Source of the DNA: Pseudomonas ceruminis
GTDB taxonomy: Bacteria > Pseudomonadota > Gammaproteobacteria > Pseudomonadales > Pseudomonadaceae
Assembly (NCBI RefSeq): GCF_021602025.1
Contig: NZ_BQHW01000002.1
Location: 62,001 to 126,000 of the forward strand
DNA length: 64,000 nt
Direction: 5' to 3'
In this document: positions 51,660-61,288 of the stretch, in pieces
Layout of the letters: the number at the start of each line of letters is the position of its first letter
How positions within the stretch are numbered: the stretch's first letter is position 1
Notes under the pieces: generated by a model
Database searches by the model: none
Told to the model about the DNA's origin: nothing
The model's input: the letters and a program-made list of their open reading frames with translations, nothing else
Translations under genes and position numbers: made by a program

Positions 51660-51893
51660 GATGTCTCCAACTGGGCGCCAGGATTGCGCCGCTGATGGAG
51701 ATATGACTAATGCTTTCTAACGAGCGTTCCCTTTGAAAGCGTTCGTTATTTGAGAACGTCGCCTGGGAGCATCTGGAATGAAGGCGCTGGCTACGTCAGG
51801 AATGAGGGTGGATCGCTGGTTGCACCAACCACAGCGAAAATCGTCAGGGTCAGCTAGAGTTTTTTATGAGTTCAAGACCGTGAGATAACGATC

Positions 51894-52214
51894 ATGCTTA
51901 AACAAGAAGCAGACGACGTGATTGAGCGTATCCGGGACGAATTGAAAAGGCACGGGGTGCTGATCGGCTACGATCCTGAGTTTACCACGCCTGAATTCGG
52001 CTGCGACCTGGATCACCATGTGGCACAAGTAAGAGAAGATCCGGAAACCCGTGTCGTGCGTATCGTGATACATGACGAAGGCTTGTGGGCCCTGCTCAGG
52101 CAGGGGTCCGTGTACCGCTGCGTCGTCAGTGAATGCAACGGGAAGCTATTCGGCATGCCGATTACCATTGAACCTCGAACCGATGAGTCCTACACGATTC
52201 AGTACAAACTCTAA
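51894..52214 (+). CDS. uncharacterised small protein (106 aa)
   Basis: An ORF with a weak ribosome site (GAGATAAC) before the ATG. The product is acidic and soluble, starting MLKQEADDVIERIRDELKRH, with a charged N-terminal helix and a beta-rich second half (VVRIVIHDEG, CVVSECNGKLFGMPITIEP). No family is recognised. It may be a small accessory-region protein. The 5' flank 51717-51749 contains an imperfect palindrome. Confidence 0.5.
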   Translation: MLKQEADDVIERIRDELKRHGVLIGYDPEFTTPEFGCDLDHHVAQVREDPETRVVRIVIHDEGLWALLRQGSVYRCVVSECNGKLFGMPITIEPRTDESYTIQYKL

Positions 52215-52455
52215 TGCGTCAGCCGGGTAGCCTGGCGGCAAGACTAGCCGACCAGGCGCCTGCTCCGATCCAGTTCTGAGGGTGACCAGTGCCGTTCGAA
52301 CGGGTTATTTGCCGGTTCGCTACGTAGCGGGATACGGGCGGCTGCAATCATGAGCCAGTGAGATTGGGCAATTGCTACCCAGTCAATGAATGCTTGCCTG
52401 ATGAATAATGAATCGCCCCAAAGCAGAAGCTTAGGAGCGATTCACCATTACAGCC

Positions 52456-52893
52456 CTATCCGGGCAGGCTCAGGTGCAGCAAGGGGAAGGGACGGCCCTC
52501 GCCATCCAGCGGAGAACGACCTGTTTGAACAAACCCGTAATGTAAATAAAACCCTACCGCTTCGGGGTTCTGTTCATTCACATCAACACTCATCTGACTG
52601 CGCGAACTGCGGGCATGATCCAGCAACGCGCGGCCAATCCCTTTCCCTCGCAGATCGGGTTCGATGAAGAGCATTTCTACATGGGTTTCATTGAGCCCGA
52701 TGAACCCTAGCGGGCAGTCCTCGGCATCTACCGCAACCCATACTTCAACAGCGGGTAGGTAAATATCGCGGAGCTGAGGAAGCAATGCCCCAATATCGGA
52801 TTCTTGCAGGAAGTGATGGGTGGCGCGAACGGAGCGCAGCCAAATGTTGAGCAGGTGCGGATGGTCGGCGTTAGTAGCCTGACGAATGATCAT
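52456..52893 (-). CDS. GNAT-family acetyltransferase (YjaB-like)
   Basis: A 145-residue acetyltransferase starting MIIRQATNADHPHLLNIWL, with FIEPDLRGKGIGRALLDHA as the acetyl-CoA motif, and ending NPEAVGFYLHYGFVQTGRSP and HLSLPG. The overall pattern fits the YjaB branch. It lies next to the degraded IS fragment at 53108-53224. Confidence 0.85.
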   Translation of the reverse strand: MIIRQATNADHPHLLNIWLRSVRATHHFLQESDIGALLPQLRDIYLPAVEVWVAVDAEDCPLGFIGLNETHVEMLFIEPDLRGKGIGRALLDHARSSRSQMSVDVNEQNPEAVGFYLHYGFVQTGRSPLDGEGRPFPLLHLSLPG

Positions 52894-53107
52894 AGAATCA
52901 TCCTTAACACTTTATATCGGAAATGAGGGGCGCTAGTCGATCGCGACCGTATAAGTGTCGGCAACGTGTATGACCGCTTCGCGAGTTAACGCCTGGGCGG
53001 TTCACGGCAGAGGTGGCCGGAAAGGAGGGAGGAAAGAAAAGTACTGAGAGGTCTTCGGGGTGTCAATAAAAAATTACGAATAGAATGACAGAAGCAGGCT
53101 TGGGGAG

Positions 53108-53224
53108 TCAGGCCCGTAGGGACCTGGGAATCGCCCTGGTTTCATAGACACCCTCCAAGCTCAGAAAATACCGTTTCTCATACTCCACCGGCGACAGCTG
53201 CATAGCACTAGGGTGTTTTCCAAT
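53108..53224 (-). pseudogene. remnant of an IS3-family transposase (OrfB C-terminus)
   Basis: Read leftward, 38 in-frame codons give KHPSAMQLSPVEYEKRYF followed by LSLEGVYETRAIPRSLRA and a stop. The HPSA...LSPVEYEKRYF segment is the hallmark C-terminal tail of IS3-family OrfB transposases. An in-frame stop lies two codons upstream, so only the last piece survives. It sits between an acetyltransferase and an MFS gene, at the edge of an accessory patch. Confidence 0.75.
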
Positions 53225-53227
53225 TCT

Positions 53228-54436
53228 TTATCGCTGAATGGAGCCTGATGCGCTAAATGAACTGCGACCTTTGTTCCAGCCAAACCAGAGAATGGCCAAC
53301 GCTGCGGATGCCAGCCATGGCAATAGCAATGTATTGAGCATTTGCCAATCCAGTTTCTGCAGCAGGGATGCCGCGCCGAATGAACAGCTCAGCCCTACTG
53401 CAAAGATCACCATGTCGTTGATGGCCTGCGCCCGGCTTTTTTCCGCAGATGTATAGCTGGAGGTGAGCAAGGTAGTCCCACCGATGTATAGAAAGTTCCA
53501 GCCCACGCCTAGCAGGACCAGAGAGGTGGCGAAAGATTGGAAACTCGTGCCTGTCCAGGTCATCAGGACGTGCGCCATGAGCGTGACGACGCCCGCCAGC
53601 ATGACCTTGAGCACGCCAAGGCGGGCAATCAGCGTGCCGGTGAAGAACGACGGCAGGAACATTCCAAGAACATGCAACTGGATCACTGTCGAGGCCGTAC
53701 TGAGGTTGTGATGGTGATGCAACATGGCAAGGGGAGTGGCTGTCATGGCCAGGATCATGACCCCGTAGCCGGTGGCGGCGCCAAACAAGGCAACCAGGTA
53801 CACGGGCTGAGACACGACCTTCCACCAGTGTCTGCCCAATCTGGGATCGGCGTGGTCTGCCTGGACATTCGGCATGCGCAGTGACAGTAGAACGACTGCC
53901 GCAGTTGCAGAAACCACCGCCAGGATGAGGAAGGAGCCGACATACAGCGTTGGCAGCAGAGGGCCTCCGATACGTCCTACGGTAGGCCCCAATAGGGCCG
54001 CGATTACTCCCCCCGCGAGGACCAGTGATATCGCTTTAGGTCGGAAGGCATCGTCTGCGACCTCGCTCGCCGCGAAGCGATAGAATTGGGCGAATGATTG
54101 ATAGCTACCGATGAGAAAGGTGCCGACTGCCATTACCGCTAGCGATGCTTTCCAAACACCATAGGCCGCTATCAGCGATCCCAGCACGCCGAGCAGTGCG
54201 CCTAGCAGGAAGCCTGCCCGGCGACCTCGGCGAGCCATCCAGCTGGATGCAGGAAACATCGCCACGGCGGTGCCCATAAACATACTCGCGATTGGCACCG
54301 TCCCCAGGTCCGCGCGGTCGGCGATCAGCGTGCCAGCCAATCCCCCCACTGTCATCACCGCTACCGAGACCGTCTGGAAGAGTGCTTGGGCGCAGGCCAA
54401 CAGGAAAACCTGTCGGTGCATTCTTGTGCCAATCAT
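53228..54436 (-). CDS. MFS transporter of the accessory patch (402 aa)
   Basis: A 12-helix major facilitator. The start MIGTRMHRQVFLLACAQALFQ at 54436 has AAAGGA upstream; the longer frame runs into the divergent promoter. Motif A-like sequence is SSWMARRGRRAGFLLGA. A His-rich segment (MLHHHHNL) lies in mid-protein near helix 7, unusual for the family. It diverges from a LysR regulator that probably controls it. It could export a toxic compound; substrate unknown. Confidence 0.85.
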   Translation of the reverse strand: MIGTRMHRQVFLLACAQALFQTVSVAVMTVGGLAGTLIADRADLGTVPIASMFMGTAVAMFPASSWMARRGRRAGFLLGALLGVLGSLIAAYGVWKASLAVMAVGTFLIGSYQSFAQFYRFAASEVADDAFRPKAISLVLAGGVIAALLGPTVGRIGGPLLPTLYVGSFLILAVVSATAAVVLLSLRMPNVQADHADPRLGRHWWKVVSQPVYLVALFGAATGYGVMILAMTATPLAMLHHHHNLSTASTVIQLHVLGMFLPSFFTGTLIARLGVLKVMLAGVVTLMAHVLMTWTGTSFQSFATSLVLLGVGWNFLYIGGTTLLTSSYTSAEKSRAQAINDMVIFAVGLSCSFGAASLLQKLDWQMLNTLLLPWLASAALAILWFGWNKGRSSFSASGSIQR

Positions 54437-54513
54437 GGGGTGTCCTTTCTGGTGGTCGGAACCGTCCGACCGGTTGGTGTAGTGGATTGGCAAATTATTG
54501 GAATCGACTTAAC

Positions 54514-54531
54514 ATTATTCAACCGAATAAT
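54514..54531. promoter_or_regulatory. palindromic operator between the MFS and LysR genes
   Basis: ATTATTC and GAATAAT are perfect inverted arms around AACC, in an AT-rich stretch 27 bp upstream of the LysR ATG. The size and placement fit a LysR-type binding site serving both divergent genes. Confidence 0.6.
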
Positions 54532-54557
54532 ATTCGCCAACTGACTCAAAAAAATTA

Positions 54558-55484
54558 ATGAACAGGATACCGATAGACGTCAGGCACTTGCAGACCCTGA
54601 CGGCCCTGCGTGACAGCGGCAGCGTTTCAAAGGCGGCCACTTGGATGCGGCTGACACAGGGGGCGCTTTCCCATCACATCAAGGCGCTGGAAGATTTCTA
54701 CGGCGTGCCTTTATTCATCCGCAAATCATCACCTGTCATCTTCACGCCCGCCGGAAAGCGTCTGCTAGAGACTGCCGACAAAGTCATCCCTGTTTTGCAC
54801 GAGACAACGCGTGATGTTCTGAAGATTGCCCATGGGACCACCGGCACCTTGAGGATCGCCATCGAATGTCACACATGCTTCGACTGGCTTATGCCTGCCG
54901 TCGATGCCTTTCGGGCACGCTGGCCGGAGGTTGAAGTGGATCTGGTGTCCGGGTACCACGCCGACCCTGTCGGCTTGCTGCATCAAGGTGAGGCGGATCT
55001 GGCCATGGTGTCGTGTCGCGAGCCAGAAGCGGGAGTCGATTTTCACCACCTGTTCCGCTCGCGCCTGGTTGCCCTGGTGGCCAACGATCATGCTCTGGCC
55101 ACCAAGGATTACTTAGATGCCGACGACTTTCGCGATGAGACGCTGATCACCTACCCGGTCGAAGAGTCTGCGCTGGACATTCTCCAGTTGTTGCTCAAGC
55201 CGGCAGGAATAAGTCCGTCACGGCGCACGACTGAACTGACCGTTGCCATCCTCATGCTAGTGGCCACCCGACGTGGAATCGCGGTGCTGCCTCGCTGGGC
55301 AGTGCAGACCTACCTGCAACGCCAGTACATCACCGCCAAGCCGATTACGCGCGATGGTCTGTTCGCTGAGATTTGGGCCGCGACCCTCACGACTGACAGC
55401 AGTAAGCCCTATATCGTGGAGTTCATCGAGCTGATCAAAGAAACCAGTGCCGCTACGCTGACGGACATAGAACCTATCGACTAA
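54558..55484 (+). CDS. LysR-family regulator (MetR-like branch)
   Basis: A 308-residue regulator. The helix-turn-helix reads SVSKAATWMRLTQGALSHHI, close to the MetR branch (LTQGALSHHIKALE), and the effector domain has TLRIAIECHTCFDWLMPAV, also MetR-like. A typical MetR activates methionine genes with homocysteine. Here it diverges from an MFS gene and precedes a methyltransferase, so a link to sulphur or methyl metabolism is possible but unproven. Confidence 0.88.
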   Translation: MNRIPIDVRHLQTLTALRDSGSVSKAATWMRLTQGALSHHIKALEDFYGVPLFIRKSSPVIFTPAGKRLLETADKVIPVLHETTRDVLKIAHGTTGTLRIAIECHTCFDWLMPAVDAFRARWPEVEVDLVSGYHADPVGLLHQGEADLAMVSCREPEAGVDFHHLFRSRLVALVANDHALATKDYLDADDFRDETLITYPVEESALDILQLLLKPAGISPSRRTTELTVAILMLVATRRGIAVLPRWAVQTYLQRQYITAKPITRDGLFAEIWAATLTTDSSKPYIVEFIELIKETSAATLTDIEPID

Positions 55485-55642
55485 TCGAGCGACGTGGGTG
55501 CTGCAGGGTCGTGTTCAGTACAGCTGACGTCGCCACCGGCAGATAGTAACGATGAGGGTTCCAATCCCCCCGACGGTGAGTTCAATAAGCTCACGTCGAC
55601 TGATGGATCCCGAGTAATGTTGAGTACACCGAGGAATTTGTA

Positions 55643-56260
55643 ATGCGAGACAAAGCCCACTGGGAACGTGTCTATACCGAAAAAAATGCTGACAGCGTCA
55701 GCTGGTATCAAGAGCATGCTGCGAGTTCCCTGGACCTTATTCATCGCACTGGGGCTAAGCCCTCAGCAGCCATCATCGATGTTGGTGGTGGTGCATCGAC
55801 ACTGGTCGACGACCTGCTGCAAGGGGGGTTCTCCGATATCACGGTGCTCGACTTGAGCGTCGCTGCCCTCCAAGTAGCCCAATCCAGATTAGGGGCACGG
55901 GCCAACGCCATCAAATGGTTGGAGGCAGACATCACGCGTGTAGAGCTCCCTATGCACCGCTTCGATCTTTGGCATGACCGGGCCGTTTTTCATTTTCTCA
56001 CTGATTCAGCAGATCGAGAACGTTACCTTCAAGCAGTAGAGCGTGCGGTTAAACCCGGCGGATTCGTCATCGTCGGCACATTCGCCGAGGATGGCCCAGA
56101 CCTCTGCAGTGGCCTTCCAGTGCAGCGCTATACTGCACAGGATTTGCACGGCACCTTCGGTGCGCAGTATGAGCTGTTGGGCCAGGCGAAAGAGGATCAC
56201 CGCACCCCCTTTGGTACGGTGCAAAAGTTCATCTATTGCTATTGCCGCAAACTGATTTGA
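55643..56260 (+). CDS. class I SAM-dependent methyltransferase
   Basis: A 205-residue methyltransferase. Motif I is AAIIDVGGGASTLVDDL, with ITVLDLSVAALQVAQSRLG after it. DLWHDRAVFHFLTD and VKPGGFVIVGTFAEDGP complete the fold. These enzymes methylate small molecules; the related family includes thiol and tellurite-type methyltransferases. The gene ends exactly where a tyrosine-recombinase remnant begins in the same frame. GAGG lies upstream of the ATG. Confidence 0.87.
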   Translation: MRDKAHWERVYTEKNADSVSWYQEHAASSLDLIHRTGAKPSAAIIDVGGGASTLVDDLLQGGFSDITVLDLSVAALQVAQSRLGARANAIKWLEADITRVELPMHRFDLWHDRAVFHFLTDSADRERYLQAVERAVKPGGFVIVGTFAEDGPDLCSGLPVQRYTAQDLHGTFGAQYELLGQAKEDHRTPFGTVQKFIYCYCRKLI

Positions 56261-56569
56261 CAGACCCACTCATCCGCCGGCAGGGCAAAGGGCAATTCAC
56301 CGACGCCGGACCTGCACCCTCAATGGCGCCTGATCCTCAAAGGATTGGGGATCAGATACCGCCCCCCGTATAACTGCCGCCACACCTATGCGACAATATG
56401 CTCAATGTCTGGTCTCAACCCCGCATTTATCGCCCAACAGCTCGGGCATAGCGTGCAGATGCTCTTATCGACTTATGCGCGCTGGATTAACTCGTCCCAC
56501 GACTGGCAAGGGCTGGAAAAGCTCCAGATTGGTCAGAAATTGGTCCGTAGCTGCGAAGAAGCCACGTAA
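56261..56569 (+). pseudogene. C-terminal remnant of a tyrosine recombinase (integrase)
   Basis: From the methyltransferase stop on, the same frame stays open for about 100 codons. It holds DLHPQWRLILKGLGIRYRPP, then NCRHTYATICSMSGLNPAFI and AQQLGHSVQMLLSTYARWI: the RHTYAT, LGH and catalytic Tyr motifs of the integrase catalytic domain. The N-terminal domains are missing and no good start codon exists; a TTG at 56345 is the first candidate. It marks one end of an inserted segment and stops 20 bp before an ABC-F gene. Confidence 0.8.
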
Positions 56570-56589
56570 GTTATTGATAGGTAAGCTCC

Positions 56590-58176
56590 TTGATCTCCAC
56601 CGCTAATATCACCATGCAGTTCGGCTCCAAGCCGCTGTTCGAAAACGTTTCGGTCAAATTCAACAACGGCAACCGCTACGGCCTGATCGGCGCCAACGGC
56701 TGCGGCAAGTCGACGTTCATGAAAATCCTCGGTGGCGACTTGGAGCCGTCCGGTGGCCAGGTCATGCTCGAGCCCAACACGCGCCTGGGTAAACTGCGCC
56801 AGGACCAGTTCGCCTACGAAGACTTCACCGTCATCGACACGGTGATCATGGGCCACGCCCAACTGTGGAAGGTCAAGGCCGAGCGTGACCGCATCTACTC
56901 GCTGCCGGAAATGACCGAAGAAGACGGCATGGCCGTCGCCGAACTGGAAACCGAATTCGCCGAAATGGACGGCTACACGGCCGAATCCCGCGCCGGCGAG
57001 CTGCTGCTCGGCCTGGGTATCCCGCTGGAACAGCACTTCGGCCCGATGAGTGAAGTGGCACCGGGCTGGAAGCTGCGCGTGTTGCTGGCCCAGGCCCTGT
57101 TCTCGGACCCGGACGTGCTGCTGCTCGACGAACCGACCAACCACCTGGACATCAACACTATCCGCTGGCTGGAGACCATCCTCACCGCGCGCAACAGCAC
57201 CATGGTGATCATTTCCCACGACCGGCACTTCCTCAACAGCGTCTGCACCCACATGGCCGACCTGGACTACGGTGAGCTGCGCGTGTTCCCGGGCAACTAT
57301 GACGAATACATGACTGCCGCTACCCAGGCACGCGAGCAGTTGCTGTCGGACAACGCCAAGAAGAAAGCCCAGATCGCCGAACTGCAGACATTCGTCAGCC
57401 GCTTCTCGGCCAACGCCTCCAAAGCCAAGCAGGCCACTTCGCGCGCCAAGCAGATCGACAAGATCCAGCTGGCCGAGGTCAAGCCGTCGAGCCGGGTGAG
57501 CCCGTTCATCCGCTTCGAGCAAACCAAGAAGCTGCACCGTCAGGCGGTAACCGTCGAGAAAATGGCCAAAGCCTTCGACGACAAGGTGCTGTTCAAGGAC
57601 TTCAGCTTCACCATCGAAGCCGGCGAGCGTGTGGCGATCATCGGCCCGAACGGTATCGGCAAGACCACCCTGCTGCGCACCCTAGTGGGTGAAATGACGC
57701 CGGACAAGGGTGAAGTGAAATGGACCGACAGCGCCGAAGTGGGCTATTACGCCCAGGACCACGCCCACGACTTCGAGGACGACGTGAGCCTGTTCGACTG
57801 GATGGGCCAATGGACCACCGGTGAACAGGTGATCCGTGGCACGCTCGGCCGCATGCTGTTCTCCAACGACGAGATTCTGAAATCGGTCAAAGTGATTTCG
57901 GGTGGTGAACAAGGCCGCATGCTGTTCGGCAAGCTGATCCTGCAAAAACCGAACGTGCTGGTGATGGATGAACCGACCAACCACCTGGACATGGAATCGA
58001 TCGAGGCGCTGAACCTGGCACTGGAAAACTACCCGGGTACCCTGCTGTTCGTCAGCCATGACCGGGAGTTCGTGTCGTCCCTGGCGACCCGCATCATCGA
58101 GCTGACAGCGGATGGTGTGGTGGACTTCAGCGGGACCTATGACGACTACCTGCGCAGCCAGGGTGTGGTGGTCTAA
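56590..58176 (+). CDS. ABC-F ATPase (YbiT/EttA type)
   Basis: A 528-residue protein with two ATP-binding halves and no membrane segments. Walker A is GANGCGKST, then GPNGIGKTT. Walker B with the conserved acid is [17 protein letters not shown] and [17 protein letters not shown]; the second signature motif is [12 protein letters not shown] lysine/arginine-rich linker joins the halves. ABC-F proteins act on ribosomes. The start is TTG at 56590, giving [15 protein letters not shown] when initiated. AGGTAAG is upstream. Confidence 0.93.
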   Translation: MISTANITMQFGSKPLFENVSVKFNNGNRYGLIGANGCGKSTFMKILGGDLEPSGGQVMLEPNTRLGKLRQDQFAYEDFTVIDTVIMGHAQLWKVKAERDRIYSLPEMTEEDGMAVAELETEFAEMDGYTAESRAGELLLGLGIPLEQHFGPMSEVAPGWKLRVLLAQALFSDPDVLLLDEPTNHLDINTIRWLETILTARNSTMVIISHDRHFLNSVCTHMADLDYGELRVFPGNYDEYMTAATQAREQLLSDNAKKKAQIAELQTFVSRFSANASKAKQATSRAKQIDKIQLAEVKPSSRVSPFIRFEQTKKLHRQAVTVEKMAKAFDDKVLFKDFSFTIEAGERVAIIGPNGIGKTTLLRTLVGEMTPDKGEVKWTDSAEVGYYAQDHAHDFEDDVSLFDWMGQWTTGEQVIRGTLGRMLFSNDEILKSVKVISGGEQGRMLFGKLILQKPNVLVMDEPTNHLDMESIEALNLALENYPGTLLFVSHDREFVSSLATRIIELTADGVVDFSGTYDDYLRSQGVVV

Positions 58177-58218
58177 GGTCGCTGAGCACGCTTGGTTTCC
58201 TTGAGGGGACTGGGCTAG

Positions 58219-58246
58219 CCTCTTCGCGGGTGCACCCGCGAAGAGG
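58219..58246. repeat. 28-bp perfect palindrome after the ABC-F gene
   Basis: CCTCTTCGCGGGTG followed by CACCCGCGAAGAGG is its own reverse complement over 28 bp. It carries the TTCGCGGGT core of P. putida REP elements. It lies 42 bp after the stop. Without a T-run it is more likely a REP unit than a strong terminator. Confidence 0.75.
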
Positions 58247-58347
58247 CACTCCCCCCGAAGCACGGCATTTCCGTTAGCCTGCTTTCATTTTCTTCGCGCA
58301 ACGGCCATGATGACGCCACGCCCAACCGCCCGCCCGCGAACGAGCCC

Positions 58348-59541
58348 ATGACCGCGCAACAACCCGCCCCCGCCAGCCATACCTTCACTATCACCCTGCA
58401 GATCCTGACGATTGTCTTCTACACCTTCATAGCGTTTCTCTGCATCGGCCTGCCGATCGCGGTGTTGCCCAGCCATGTGCATGACCAGTTGGGCTTTGGT
58501 GCGGTAATCGCGGGGTTGACCATTGGCTTGCAGTACCTGGCCACCCTCCTCAGCCGCCCGTTCGCCGGGCGGGTGGCTGACACCCTCGGCGGCAAGCGCG
58601 CTGTGCGCTATGGCCTGCTGGGCATTGCCGGCTGCGGGGTGCTGACCTTGCTTTCGGCCTGGACCGTGAGCTTGCCGCTTTTGAGCTTGGCGCTTTTGCT
58701 CGTCGGGCGCCTGGCGCTGGGGCTCGCCCAAGGGCTGATCGGTGTCGCCACCCTGAGCTGGGGCATCAACCAGGTGGGGCCTGAGCACACAGCGAGGGTC
58801 ATTTCCTGGAACGGCATCGCCTCGTATGGGGCCATTGCCATTGGCGCGCCGCTGGGCGTGCTGGCAGTCGATGGCCTGAACTTCAGCGTGCTGGGCCTAG
58901 CGTTGCTAGGGCTTGCCGCGCTCGCCCTGGTGGTGCTGCACAAGCGCCCGGACGTGGTGGTGGTGCGCGGTGAGCGCCTGCCGTTCTGGTCGGCATTCGG
59001 CCGCGTGGCCCCTTGCGGCCTGGGGCTTACCCTGGCATCGATCGGTTACGGCACCCTGACGACCTTCGTCACGCTGTATTACCTAGAGCGTGGCTGGGTT
59101 GGTGCGGCCTGGTGCCTGAGCGCTTTTGGGCTGTGCTTCATCATTTCGCGGTTGCTGTTCGTCAACGCGATAAACCGCTTTGGCGGCTACAACGTCGCCG
59201 TCGTTTGCATGGCCACCGAGGTGGCTGGCCTGAGCCTGCTCTGGCTCGCGCCCTCGCCTGCCTGGGCATTGATCGGCGCCGGCTTGACTGGCTTCGGGTT
59301 GTCATTGGTATACCCGGCCCTGGGGGTGGAAGCGATCAGGCAGGTGCCCAGCAGCAGCCGCGGAGCCGGGCTGGGTGCCTATGCGGTGTTCTTCGACTTG
59401 GCATTGGCCATCGCCGGCCCGCTAATGGGTGCCGTGGCGGTGCACTTGGGCTATGCCTCGATATTCTGCGTTGCGGCCCTGCTGGCGCTGGCCGGGGTTG
59501 GTTTAACGTTGCTGCTGGCCAGGCGCAGCCAGCGCGGCTGA
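58348..59541 (+). CDS. MFS transporter (YhhS/YfcJ-like, 397 aa)
   Basis: A 12-helix transporter starting MTAQQPAPASHTFTITLQIL. The motif A region reads LSRPFAGRVADTLGGKRAV, as in the YhhS/YfcJ (UPF0226) group of putative arabinose or drug effluxers. The C-terminus overlaps the convergent hydrolase gene by 39 bp. The substrate is unknown. Confidence 0.87.
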   Translation: MTAQQPAPASHTFTITLQILTIVFYTFIAFLCIGLPIAVLPSHVHDQLGFGAVIAGLTIGLQYLATLLSRPFAGRVADTLGGKRAVRYGLLGIAGCGVLTLLSAWTVSLPLLSLALLLVGRLALGLAQGLIGVATLSWGINQVGPEHTARVISWNGIASYGAIAIGAPLGVLAVDGLNFSVLGLALLGLAALALVVLHKRPDVVVVRGERLPFWSAFGRVAPCGLGLTLASIGYGTLTTFVTLYYLERGWVGAAWCLSAFGLCFIISRLLFVNAINRFGGYNVAVVCMATEVAGLSLLWLAPSPAWALIGAGLTGFGLSLVYPALGVEAIRQVPSSSRGAGLGAYAVFFDLALAIAGPLMGAVAVHLGYASIFCVAALLALAGVGLTLLLARRSQRG

Positions 59542-60549
59542 GCGCTCAGCCTGCTCCGGGGCACCCAGCGCCTGGCTGAAAAACGCCGCGGTGTCCTGTT
59601 GCAGTGAATGGTGGATATGGCGGCGATCGACGCCGTCGGCATCTTTGCACAAGGCCGCCATGCGCACCCGCTGCTCGTCATCGCAACGGGCCATGAACAC
59701 AAAGTGCCCGGCACCGGCCAGCAGGCGATAATCCGGGGTGACCGGCAGCTTGCGGGCCAGCGCTTCGGCATTGCGGTCCACTGCCAGCAGTTGGTCGTTG
59801 TCCCCGGTGTAAATCAAGGCCGGCACCTTGACCCCGGCCAAGGCGTGGCGACCGAACATCAGGCTCAAGGGTGCCATCAGCATCACGGCTCCCACGCGGG
59901 CGTCAGCCGTGGGTGTCAGCTCACTGCGGTCGGTAATCAGCACACCGTGGGTCTTGCAGGCGTCGGCGTCGGTCGGGCGCTCCAGGCAATATTGGCGAAG
60001 ACGGTCGAGATCGGGCTGCGCACCCGACAGGATCAGCGCAGTCTCCCCGCCGGCCGAATAGCCGATCACGCCCACCTTGCCGTCGTTCAGATAAGGCCCG
60101 AGCAATGCGTCGTCACGGGCCGCTGTGATGGCGGCACTGACCTGCAGCGGTCGGCCATAGAGATTACTCAAGGTACCCAGGCGGCTATGGTCGCGGGCGT
60201 TGTCGCCTGGATGCACCACGGCCACCACGACAAAGCCCTGACGTGCCAGCGAGGTGGCCAGGTAGTGCAAGGCCAGCGGGCTGCCAGTGTTGCCGTGGGA
60301 GAGCACCAGCAGCGGGAACTGGCCAAGGGCGACCGGAGCCTCTTCAGCGACCTCGACCGGGTAACCGTCGATGTGCAGGCTGTGGGGAGTACCTTGGGCC
60401 GGATAAAAGGCGAGTGCCTGCATGGGGCGGGCATCGACCGGGTCATCCAAGATCATGTGGTGCAGGCCGGCCACCCAGGATGCCGCCTCGGCAGTGGGCA
60501 ACAGGCCGCCAAGCAGGAGCAGTGCCAGCAAGCAAGGGGCAATGTTCAT
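59503..60549 (-). CDS. secreted alpha/beta hydrolase (dienelactone-hydrolase-like)
   Basis: A 348-residue protein with a signal peptide ending LPTAEAAS. The alpha/beta-hydrolase features are LLVLSHGNTGSP, the nucleophile elbow GVIGYSAGGE, an acid in YTGDNDQLL, and the histidine in GAGHFVFMA. The likely site is the periplasm. Substrates of related proteins are lipids or esters; none can be named here. It is 39 bp overlapped tail-to-tail with the MFS gene. Confidence 0.87.
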   Translation of the reverse strand: MNIAPCLLALLLLGGLLPTAEAASWVAGLHHMILDDPVDARPMQALAFYPAQGTPHSLHIDGYPVEVAEEAPVALGQFPLLVLSHGNTGSPLALHYLATSLARQGFVVVAVVHPGDNARDHSRLGTLSNLYGRPLQVSAAITAARDDALLGPYLNDGKVGVIGYSAGGETALILSGAQPDLDRLRQYCLERPTDADACKTHGVLITDRSELTPTADARVGAVMLMAPLSLMFGRHALAGVKVPALIYTGDNDQLLAVDRNAEALARKLPVTPDYRLLAGAGHFVFMARCDDEQRVRMAALCKDADGVDRRHIHHSLQQDTAAFFSQALGAPEQAERSAALAAPGQQQR

Positions 60550-60630
60550 CAGCCGCTATTCCACGCGCAGCGAGGGGATAGCGTGAGGATAGAACTGCCC
60601 AGTGTGATGGCAGATGAAAAATGGATGAAA

Positions 60631-60662
60631 AAACCGGCTGGCGCGTCTGCGACAGCCGGTTT
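60631..60662 (-). terminator. intrinsic terminator for azoR
   Basis: AAACCGGCTG pairs with CAGCCGGTTT around a 12-nt loop, and the leftward transcript then ends in TTTTTTC. It lies 15 bp after the azoR stop and should end that transcript before the hydrolase gene. Confidence 0.85.
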
Positions 60663-60676
60663 GTCACAAGGGCCGA

Positions 60677-61288
60677 TCAGGCCGCCGCGAACAGCGCGTT
60701 GGCAATCTGCGCCTGGGCGGCGTCGATGGCCTTGCTGCGGTGTTCCGGGCCGTAGGCCAGGCCTTGGGCGCGAACGATCTCCAGGTCGGTGATGCCGATG
60801 AAACCCAGGAACACATTGAGGTAGTCCTCATGGCCAACCCCGGTCGGCTGGCCTGCGTGCACACCGCCGGCAGTCGATACCAGCACCACTTTCTTGTCAC
60901 CGCACAGGCCCTGCGGGCCAGCTTCGGTGTAGCTGAAGGTCTTGCCGGCAACGGCGACACGGTCGATCCAGGCCTTGAGCTGGGTCGGCACGCCGAAGTT
61001 GTACATCGGCGCACCGATGACCACGGCGTCGGCGGCCAGGAATTCGTCCAGGGTTTCGGCGCTGAGCTTGGCCTCGAACGCCTGCGCGGCGTCACGCACG
61101 TCTTCTGGCGTAGCTGCAGCCACCAGGGTAGCTGCGGAGAAGTGAGCGATGGCATCGGCGGCCAGGTCGCGGTACACCACTTCGATACTCGGGTCGGCGG
61201 CTTTCCAGGCTTGGACCACTTCACGGCTCAGTTGGCGCGAGGCGGAATTGTCGCCCAGGATGCTCGAATCGATGTGCAACAGTTTCAT
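60677..61288 (-). CDS. azoR: FMN-dependent NADH-azoreductase / NAD(P)H quinone reductase
   Basis: A flavodoxin-like enzyme of 203 residues starting [20 protein letters not shown], with the FMN-binding [18 protein letters not shown] and [11 protein letters not shown] motifs. It reduces azo dyes and quinones by two-electron transfer and may serve in quinone detoxification. The ATG at 61288 is chosen over the longer frame because GGAGAG precedes it. It diverges from a LysR regulator. Confidence 0.92.
   Translation of the reverse strand: MKLLHIDSSILGDNSASRQLSREVVQAWKAADPSIEVVYRDLAADAIAHFSAATLVAAATPEDVRDAAQAFEAKLSAETLDEFLAADAVVIGAPMYNFGVPTQLKAWIDRVAVAGKTFSYTEAGPQGLCGDKKVVLVSTAGGVHAGQPTGVGHEDYLNVFLGFIGITDLEIVRAQGLAYGPEHRSKAIDAAQAQIANALFAAA

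Noticed and set aside
51717-51749. Imperfect palindrome TAACGAGCGTT...AAGCGTTCGTTA as an attachment site
   Set aside because: It pairs only with several wobbles and lies away from the integrase remnant; no duplicate copy was seen.
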